A stretch of DNA of 64,000 nt, taken from contig JAPTHN010000012.1 in the NCBI GenBank assembly GCA_026936325.1, positions 39,628,537-39,692,536 of the forward strand, written 5' to 3'. Shown here one piece after another: positions 57,130 through 64,000 of the stretch (the first letter of the stretch is position 1; each line of letters opens with the position of its first letter). The DNA comes from Platynereis dumerilii. Its lineage: Eukaryota; Annelida; Polychaeta; Phyllodocida; Nereididae. The notes under the pieces are model-generated. The model was not told the origin of the DNA, ran no database searches, and worked only from the letters and a program-made list of their open reading frames with translations. A program made the translations under genes and the position numbers.

Positions 57130-57542
57130 GGGTCATTCCATGCAAAATCAACCAATGGTCAGAGCATGACCACCTCCAATTTCATTCAAACTTTCTGCAT
57201 TTCAAAAACATTATTAGGGAAGATCAAATCCAAAATTATAGGGCGATAGCTCAATTATTTTCAGAGTTATGATAAAAATAAGTTTGAAAAATTGGAAAAA
57301 ATACTGAAAAATTTCCATTTGCAACTTGAAAGTTTGATAACCATTTTAAAAATGGACAATTTTTGACTTTGTTTTCGTTTTTGTGCAATTCATTTTAACT
57401 CCAAAAATATTTAGCTAGCATCCTGCAATTTTGGATCTGCTCTTTCCTGGTAATGTTCTTGAAATGTAGAAAATCTGAATGGAATCGGAGGCGGCCTTGC
57501 CGGGATTTTCAGAAATTTGATCGATTTGGTGTGGAATGACCC
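57130..57542. mobile_element. Palindromic MITE (GGGTCATTCCA ends), 413 bp
   Basis: GGGTCATTCCATGCAAAATC at the left pairs with GATTTGGTGTGGAATGACCC-like sequence at the right. The arms of about 140 bp share CATTTCAA(A/G)AACATTA and GATCAAATCCAAAATT against its inverse. CCTT occurs just outside each end and may be the duplication. The superfamily is unclear. Confidence 0.8.
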
Positions 57543-57889
57543 CCTTGCTCTTCTCTCGGGCATTTAACATCAGGTGGTTCTACTCTTCATACAGGAGTTC
57601 GCACATTATTACATAGGCTTTACATACGAAATGCTTTTCCATGCAAACCAGAGACAACAGCAGTGAGCTGCGTAACAGTAAACTCTGCCAGAAATCAGAT
57701 GCAGCAAATATATACCAGCCCTCTGATAATATCAAGACAAATCGTGGAGCAACTGCCCTGAATGTTGAAACTGACATATTGCCAATCATACAAGGCCATG
57801 CATTGGTTTTATGCAGACTGTTGGATCAGTGCTAAATTTCAGTTCACATGCTTGATGAGACAAACTGCAGGGTCAGTCTGATCCTCTGA

Positions 57890-58573
57890 GGTAACCATGC
57901 CAACTGGTAACCAAACCAACTGGTAACCAACCAACTAATAACTAACCAACTGGTAACCAAAAACCCTACCAACTGGTAACCATCTTTTTTTGGGAGGTGA
58001 CCAAGTCGTAACCATACATTAAAATTTTTAATCAATTTCATGACCAAACCAACTAGTAACCACCAAATTCTTGCCAACTACCAAGTCGTAACCAAAATTT
58101 TAACCCAAGAAATATCCGTAAATTTCATAAATAAGTGATAACGTGTGTTTATTCAATGATATATTATCCAAAAATAAATTATCTAAATCTAAATATTTAG
58201 AATTACAATGATAAAATAGCTGACATACTGGTAATTATGAGTTGGTTACGAGTTGGTTCATTATGCTTTTCCCTGGTTACAAGTTGGCAATTAAGAGTCA
58301 CTGGTTACGGGTTGGTATACAACTTTCTTTTTTTTGGTTACTACTTGGCCATGGCCCATTGATTACTAAATACCATGGTTACTACTTGGTTGGGGAAAAT
58401 GTGGTTGTTCCTCTTTCACCAAAAACTCTTTTTAAAGATTTCCTGTCCCGGAACTCTGTCACGGTAATTATTTCGTCCCGGGCGTCCCTCGTCGTCCCGT
58501 GTGCTTGTCCCGGCTTTTAGGTTTTCCCAAAAATGGTTACGAGTTGGTTTGGTTACCACTTGGCATGGTTACT
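57890..58573. mobile_element. Foldback element with arms built of a short repeated motif
   Basis: The left arm (57890-58100) repeats CCAACTGGTAACCA and variants. The right arm (58230-58573) repeats the inverse, TGGTTACNAGTTGG. The outer ends GTAACCATGCCAACTGGTAA and TTACCACTTGGCATGGTTAC are inverse over 20 bases with few mismatches. Arms made of tandem short repeats are typical of Foldback-type elements. No coding sequence. Confidence 0.8.
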
Positions 58574-59093
58574 AACTTACTAGTTGACCTGTATTCAGTA
58601 CAACATGTATGCTGTTTGTATTTCTTGGGAAATACAGTACAACCCAAAAAAAGTAAGACTACTCCAGCAGGAAGGAAGAATCAGCCACTACTTTACCCTT
58701 TCACACCTTTTGTTTTCCTCCAAATCCCTTCCTACATTTTCCTACTTCAAACTACCTTTTAAAATTACAGTTTACAGTTAAATCAAATTCAGTCAACACC
58801 AATTCAAAACTCCATCACCCCAATTATGTTTGATTTCTTTGATATTGCGCCCCTTTGCTGATTACAAATTCATTGACATCAGTTTTAATAGAGGTCTTAA
58901 TATGGGATAAGGTTGTAGTTAGGAGACAAAGGTAGTTGCAAGGAGATTTGGGGTGGAGAGGAGAAAGGAGGGGAAAATAGGTAAACACAGGACTTCTGAC
59001 AGTAAATTTTCTTACTTTATTTTGGGTTGTACTGTAAGTTTATCTGAATTGAATATGTTGACATGTCACGAGGCCATACAGTCCCTTACTTAC
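58574..59093. other. No recognised feature
   Basis: Gene B intron between the foldback element and the linker exon. Purine-rich near 58940-58990. No additional exon with matching phase was found. Confidence 0.4.
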
Positions 59094-59159
59094 CATTGCA
59101 TGAACCGGTCAATCCATCGCAAAAGTTGCTCAGGTAATTGCAGAAATTGGTTGTCCTGT
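59094..59159 (-). CDS. Gene B small linker exon, 22 codons, Cys-rich
   Basis: The - strand acceptor TTAAAATTTCAG precedes 59159 and the donor AATG|GTAAGTAAG follows 59094. The 66-bp exon is phase 1 at both ends and encodes (N)RTTNFCNYLSNFCDGLTGSC then N(G). It fits exactly between the VWA exon (ends phase 1) and the first lectin exon (starts phase 1). The three cysteines and N-x-T sites suggest an extracellular linker. It is too short to assign to a family. Confidence 0.72.
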
Positions 59160-59428
59160 CTGAAATTTTAATAGAAGAGCACTAATTGCAGTTAGTCCAC
59201 CCGTGATTTAAATGGGATATTTTCATAGCAAGGAAGTTTGTTGAACGTTATGGTTATTACACAATAAGAACATAGAAGTTGTCATCTTAGTTGTAATATT
59301 GTCAACCAGACCAACGACATAGCTGTTGAGATAAGATGACATTAAATATCAGATAATCAGAGCAATTATATTCAACATAATATTCTGTTGAAATAAAAGT
59401 TTAATAACAGACTGTTTTCATTTACATA

Positions 59429-60408
59429 GGGGAGAGCGGGGCGCAGTGAGACACTTTTTTTATTTTCAAGTGTTCCAAAATGTTGGGAGTAACTAGTTAA
59501 ATAAGATCAGGTCCACATTATAGGTAATGACGTTGGGTATATCGTCCAGTATTTTCAGGATCCTACCTTTTACAGGTTTGGAGAAATTTTGAGATGCGTC
59601 CATGCTCGTTAAGTGTCTCACTGTGCCCCGTGGGCGGGGCACAGTGAGACAGCAGGCGGGGCACAGTGAGACAGGACATCTGCTGCCATAACCCCCGATC
59701 CACGGGACCTGCGGAATTGTTCTATCAATTTTTGCTATAGAAGCTACTGTACTCTTATAAAAGCAGCTGGCTGGGTGATTTTTTTGGTCCGTTTTTGAGC
59801 ATGTTTCGAAACTTCATCGCACACGACACATTCACGACTTATTTAACTTGCCCCACCTGTTACATTCTAATCAAAATTCTTTCTGTTGCTTCTCTTTGGA
59901 TATGTCTCACTAAAATCAGTAGTTTATCGCAGGCATTTTGTTTTTAATAGTGAATTGTAGGCTGTGCCTTACATTCAGGTTTTTTTGAGTGTATTTTATG
60001 ATGTCTCACTGTGCCCCGCCTCCAACTGTCTCACTGTGCCCCACGCAGCTCTCTTTATAAAATTTTTGAATCCTGCGGACCGGATGCCTGTGTTGTGGTT
60101 CATCATCTCACTAAACTAAGACAAATAATCAAGGTTTGAATCCCTGGTAATTGATTTGCATCATACCATTTTTCTTGGGAATTATAACCAAAAGTCGTTT
60201 AGCAAAATTATTTACTTTTACTGGCTAAAAACCAAAATATTGAAATTCCACTCTCGCTATGCTGTGTAGGCATTCCGGATATAGGTCAGACTCTCACTTA
60301 CTTACTTTTTGTACTATACAAAAGACGGTTGATCTGTAAACAGTACCAGCTAGACGCTACGGGCTTTGTCTCACTGTGCCCGCCGTCTCACTGTGCCCCG
60401 CTCTCCCC
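59429..60408. mobile_element. TA-flanked element with repeated CAGTGAGACA motifs, 980 bp
   Basis: TA|GGGGAGAGCGGGGCGCAGTG at the left pairs with CACTGTGCCCCGCTCTCCCC|TA at the right. The motif GGGGCACAGTGAGACA recurs twice more in direct order near 59635-59670, and inverted (TGTCTCACTGTGCCCCGC) near 60002, 60030 and 60366. The ends and TA duplication suggest a Tc1/mariner-type non-autonomous element whose end motif has multiplied internally. There is no transposase. Confidence 0.88.
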
Positions 60409-60712
60409 TACATGTGTTCTCCCAAGGATAAATTCATTGTACTATCTGGGTTGGATTATGTTTTGAGACATATAGAATTGATACAATGGACAAATTTTAA
60501 CATTTTGAACAGAAAAACAAAAGTGAGTGGTCTCAACAAGATCTCGTAAACGAGATCTCGTGCTTGTGGTGCCCCCTGGGGTGGGCTAGTGCTAGTGACA
60601 GTAGTGTCTACACCTATTGACTTAACTCAACATTATATTTTTACAATTTTAATATACCATTAAAACTACAGACATTCTATCTGAAACATTGCATGAATTT
60701 AAAAGAACTTAC

Positions 60713-61043
60713 TTTCAGCTTCGTCTCCTGTGGTTGAACGACAAACTCTGTCACGGACCCTTTGAAAATCCGTTTTATCTCCCTCTCTTAACACAAAAAA
60801 GAACTTGCAAAATGGTTCGATCTTTGGAAATTGCCCGTTAGTCCGGACATCATGTGCGGTCGTGAGGACGAGGCATATGTTTGGAGCATCCGGGCGATCG
60901 CCCATTGCAGTCGTCAAAAGGTTTTGTCTAGTTTCTCTCAGTGCTCTACGGATGTTGCGATGACCACTTCTTCCAGGCAAGCTTGTCATCAGATAATTTT
61001 CAATGAATGAACGATTGTTGTTCTCATTCAATTTCATTTCCAC
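60713..61043 (-). CDS. Gene B exon: von Willebrand factor A domain, second half
   Basis: The - strand acceptor GTCTCTTACAG precedes 61043 and the donor GAAA|GTAAGTTC follows 60713. The 331-bp exon starts in phase 0 and ends in phase 1. It encodes VEMKLNENNNRSFIENYLMT, SLPGRSGHRNIRRALRETRQ, NLLTTAMGDRPDAPNICLVL, TTAHDVRTNGQFPKIEPFCK and FFFVLREGDKTDFQRVRDRV, then CR and a short tail. The pattern G-x-x-x-x-x-AL, then DRPDAPNICLVLTTA, then FFFVL matches the second half of VWA domains. The MIDAS Thr of the usual GGTxTxxAL and the Asp of TDG are not present (SGHRNIRRAL and TTA), so metal-dependent ligand binding is unlikely. The first half must lie upstream, outside or unseen. Confidence 0.82.
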
Positions 61044-61049
61044 CTGTAA

Positions 61050-61369
61050 GAGACATTTCAGAATTTATGACTGAGGGGGGCGGGAGTGTTGCTGGAACTT
61101 CCAGTAAAAAATTGATACCCCCCTTGAGTTTCATGCAGATTTTTAGTACCCCACCCATAGGTTTCATGCGTATTTTTAGTCCCCCCCCCCCCCCGCCTCG
61201 ACATTATAAAAACAATACACATATATTACTGTTATACACTGTCACTTATACAGATTCGTTGACTTTTGCACGTAAAAAAGTGTATATAAAGTTACTTGAA
61301 ACATGTGTGAAAAGTAAGTACCCCCTCGGGCAAAACTCCCCCCCCCAGTCATAAATTCTGAGCGGTCCC
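61050..61369. mobile_element. Harbinger-type MITE, copy 3, abutting the VWA exon acceptor
   Basis: GAGACATTTCAGAATTTATG at the left pairs with CATAAATTCTGAGCGGTCCC at the right. TAA flanks both sides (61047-61049, 61370-61372). On the - strand its left end, the TTA of the duplication and CAG form the 3' splice site of the exon at 61043. Only this end has lost the family consensus GGGACCGTTC. Confidence 0.9.
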
Positions 61370-61613
61370 TAAGAATTAAAAATAAGCAAATTAATGAACA
61401 ATGGCATCATTTAGGTCAGAACAGAAGCAATACAATTAAATCCGGTACAGGTGTCATTATCATGACAACTAAAGGAACCTTCTGTGAATCAATAGGAAGG
61501 ACAAAATTGAATGTACGACAATACTCTGGTCAAGCAGAAATATTTGCATCAATCTGTCAAATGATAAGTTACACATGAGCATAATATTATTTATCTTTTG
61601 TTACAAGCTGATT

Positions 61614-63976
61614 ATAAAGCTAGTTTTAAAGCCGGCAGCGTTGGGTAACTCCTCGCTACTTAATTTCAAATTTGCAAAAGTCAAGGCTCACCACAGATAC
61701 TGAAAATGTGTCAGATGAAAGTGCTAGCTGCAGGGAATTATCAGAGAAAGAAATTTAACGTGGGAACACTGAATGTTAGAGGACTGAACGACGACTTCAA
61801 AAAACAACAGGTTGCCAACGACATGTCAAGATATGACTTAGCCATTCCAGCTATTCAAGAAACAAAAATGAAGAATGAAGGGATAATCGAAATTGAAACA
61901 ACAGATGGGAAGAAGAAATATGAACTGTATCATACTGGTAGCGAAGAAGATAAGCATCACGGGGTTGGAATAATGACAGAAAAGGGAATAAATGCAGAAT
62001 TCAAGATCATAACAGACAGAATATGTACAGCCACAGTGAAGTTAGAAGACAAGATTAATCAAAGGAAAGCAGTATTTATTTCGACTTATGCACCGACGTT
62101 AGAAAACAGTGAGAAAAATCCGAAAGTACGTGAAGACTATTATGAAGACCTCGAAAGAGTCATCTGCTCCGTTAGTAAAAGAGACATTTGTATTATAGGA
62201 GGAGACATGAATGCAAAGACAAAGGAGAATGTTCCAAGTAGTCAAAGATCTGCAAAGAATTAAAGAAAAAAAGAAAATATTGGTGGATGGAGAAAATGTA
62301 AAAACAACAGATGAGGTAGAACAAACAAGAATTGTTACAAATTTTTTCCAAGAGATGTTTACCAAAGATATGGAAGAAGAGATAGAAAATATTGATCAGA
62401 AAGAGATGGCTGTAAAATTTAGTAAAGAAGAAATCAAAAAAGCTGTCAAAAGACTAAAAGATGGAAAAAGTGCTGGGATAGATTAAATTTATGGAGAATT
62501 GATTAAATACAGTCCAGATGAAATATGTGAAGAGATAGCCGAGATATACAATCATGCTGCAACAACAGGAATGTATCCAAAAGAATTAAAAGAAGGTGTT
62601 CTCGTTCCACTACAAAAACCAGGGAAAAAAGCAGGTCCCCCAGGAAATCGTAGGCCAATCATCTTATTATCAATACTGAGGAAAATTCTGGCGATATGTA
62701 TGTTGAAGAGATGTCTAAACAAGTTTCTAGAGAAAATACCATCAACTCAAGCAGCTTATCAGATAGGACAAAGTACCATAGAACTAGTTTTCAGTTTCAA
62801 GATACAAGCAGAAAAGGTGATAACATCGCAAGATTATTCAATTATTCTACTTATGTTGGACATGTCAAAAGAGTTCGATACAGTTAGGAGATCTGAACTG
62901 ATGAAAACTTTGAAAGAAATACTAAATGAAGATGAATTGCACATGATCAAGATTTTGATAGAAGACGTCAAGCTGAGAGTCAGAATAGGGAAAACGTTAG
63001 GAGAAGAGATTGTCACAAATGTGGGAGTACCACAGGGTGATTGTCTGGGTCCAATCTTCTTCATTATATATTTAGCCGAAGCTCTGAAATCAACGCAAGG
63101 AATCATGATACCACCACACATTGAAGATCACAGATATACAAAATACAGCAGTAGACTATTGATGATTGATCAACAATACGCAGATGATACAGCATCGATA
63201 ACGAATGATAAAGACAGAATTGAAGATATCAGAAAAACAGTCCAAGTCATTTTAAAAGAGAAAAATTTACAAGTGAATGATGGTAAAACAGAAGAATATG
63301 AAGTTAAAAGGGGAGAAGATGAAAGCTGGAAAAAAAATGCAAGTATTTAGGAAGCCTTCTAGACACAAGAAATGACATTAACAGAAGAAAAATTTTAGCC
63401 ATAGCTGCATATAACCAATTGAAGAAAATCTTGGAAAGCAAGAAAGTGTCAAAAAAGGTTAAAATCAGACTTTTCCGTAGTCACGTAGAAAGTATATTTT
63501 TATACAACTGCGAGTTATGGACAGTGACTAAACAAATAGAGAATGACGTTGACGTATTTCAAAGAAAAATGCTGCGAAAGATCTTAGAAATAACATGGCA
63601 AGATAGGATATCAAGAATTATACAGAAGAACCAAGTTAAATCCATGGAGTAAGAGTGTTAAAGAAAGAAGATTACAGTGGTATGGACATTTATTGAGACT
63701 ACCGGAAGAAACCCCAGCAAAGGGAGCGCTAAGGGAAGCAAGAAAATATGTTCAAAAACCGAGGGGAGGGCAGAAACAGACCTGGCTGAAATTAGTGGAC
63801 AAAGATCTTGATAAGCTAAGTATAAATGTTACAGTTGCAAATGGAAAGGTAGGAATAATTACACATATGAATGTTTTGATCATGAACAGTTAGCTAAAAA
63901 TAGAAGTATTTGGCAGGTTGTGGTGCGCCGCGCTATGTCGAAAGACGGCAGAGCGTAACAGAAGAGAAGAAGAAGA
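61614..63976 (+). mobile_element. RTE-like LINE, internally deleted between endonuclease and reverse transcriptase
   Basis: ACAAGCTGATT (61603-61613) and ACAAGCTAATT (63977-63987) form a near-perfect 11-bp duplication. From 61706 the endonuclease domain reads FNVGTLNVRGLNDDF, AIQETKM, HGVGIMTEKG, FISTYAPTLEN and IIGGDMNAKT, and stops before its last third. Reverse transcriptase follows with KAVKRLKDGKSAGID, NRRPIILLSILRKIL, MLDMSKEFDTVRRSEL, GVPQGDCLGPIFFIIYLA and YADDTASITND. The C-terminal part reads RLQWYGHLLRLPEETPAKG-like sequence. The tail is GAA-type. A stop follows SAGID (near 62484) and frame changes lie near 62262 and 63340. It matches the copy at 42624-43758 closely. Confidence 0.93.
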
Positions 63977-64000
63977 ACAAGCTAATTGCATTCATACCAG

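Overview
The window looks like repeat-rich, AT-rich DNA from an invertebrate animal, probably marine. The evidence is split exons with GT-AG boundaries, secreted-protein domains (VWA, C-type lectin, PAN/apple-like), several kinds of non-LTR retrotransposon, a tRNA-derived SINE and many non-autonomous DNA transposons. An echinoderm or hemichordate is my guess for the taxon, and the sequence does not settle it. No rRNA, functional tRNA, CRISPR array or prokaryotic operon is visible.

Two host genes can be followed. Gene A is on the + strand. It has three phase-1 exons at 8908-9123, 11708-11872 and 16681-16928, and the last is a cysteine-rich PAN/apple-like terminal exon. Exon 1 carries an in-frame TGA in the frame its neighbours require, so the gene may be a pseudogene. 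Partial copies of its last exon lie at about 16950-17130, 45030-45259 and 45994-46098. Gene B is on the - strand. Its exons run from 61043-60713 (VWA second half) through 59159-59094 (short Cys linker) and 55429-55253 (C-type lectin first half) to 52280-52027 (lectin second half), with compatible phases throughout. Its 5' and 3' ends are not seen. The predicted product is a secreted VWA plus C-type lectin protein whose metal-binding motifs look degenerate in both domains.

Layout: 1-4030 is a 153-bp polypyrimidine satellite. 4150-6077 is a mariner-type transposase relic (-) split by a 0.9-kb palindromic element. 6200-8815 is a second, related polypyrimidine array with a unit of about 278 bp. 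8908-16928 is gene A, with introns full of minisatellite, MITEs and a LINE. 16950-19600 is its duplicated 3' flank. 19628-23472 is a hAT-like element holding a minisatellite and a LINE. 23690-24675 is a LINE (-). 24664-25195 holds hairpin elements. 26431-29343 is a 2.9-kb element with arms of about 540 bp. 29768-30648 is an inverted copy of the repeat at 13388-14260. 31185-32740 holds a minisatellite and two MITEs. 35790-40760 and 41820-45020 are diverged tandem segmental duplicates, each broken by different insertions. 45030-46700 holds gene A exon copies and a foldback element. 48730-49437 is a deleted mariner element. 49450-52020 holds two minisatellites. 52027-61043 is gene B. 61614-63976 is an RTE-like LINE.

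The most interesting signals are these. A minisatellite in gene B has a unit that copies the end of the lectin exon together with its 5' splice site. A Harbinger-type MITE ends six bases from the VWA exon and forms its splice acceptor region. Reciprocal filled and empty insertion sites between the gene A paralogous flanks give clean transposon boundaries. Two related satellites flank one mariner relic.
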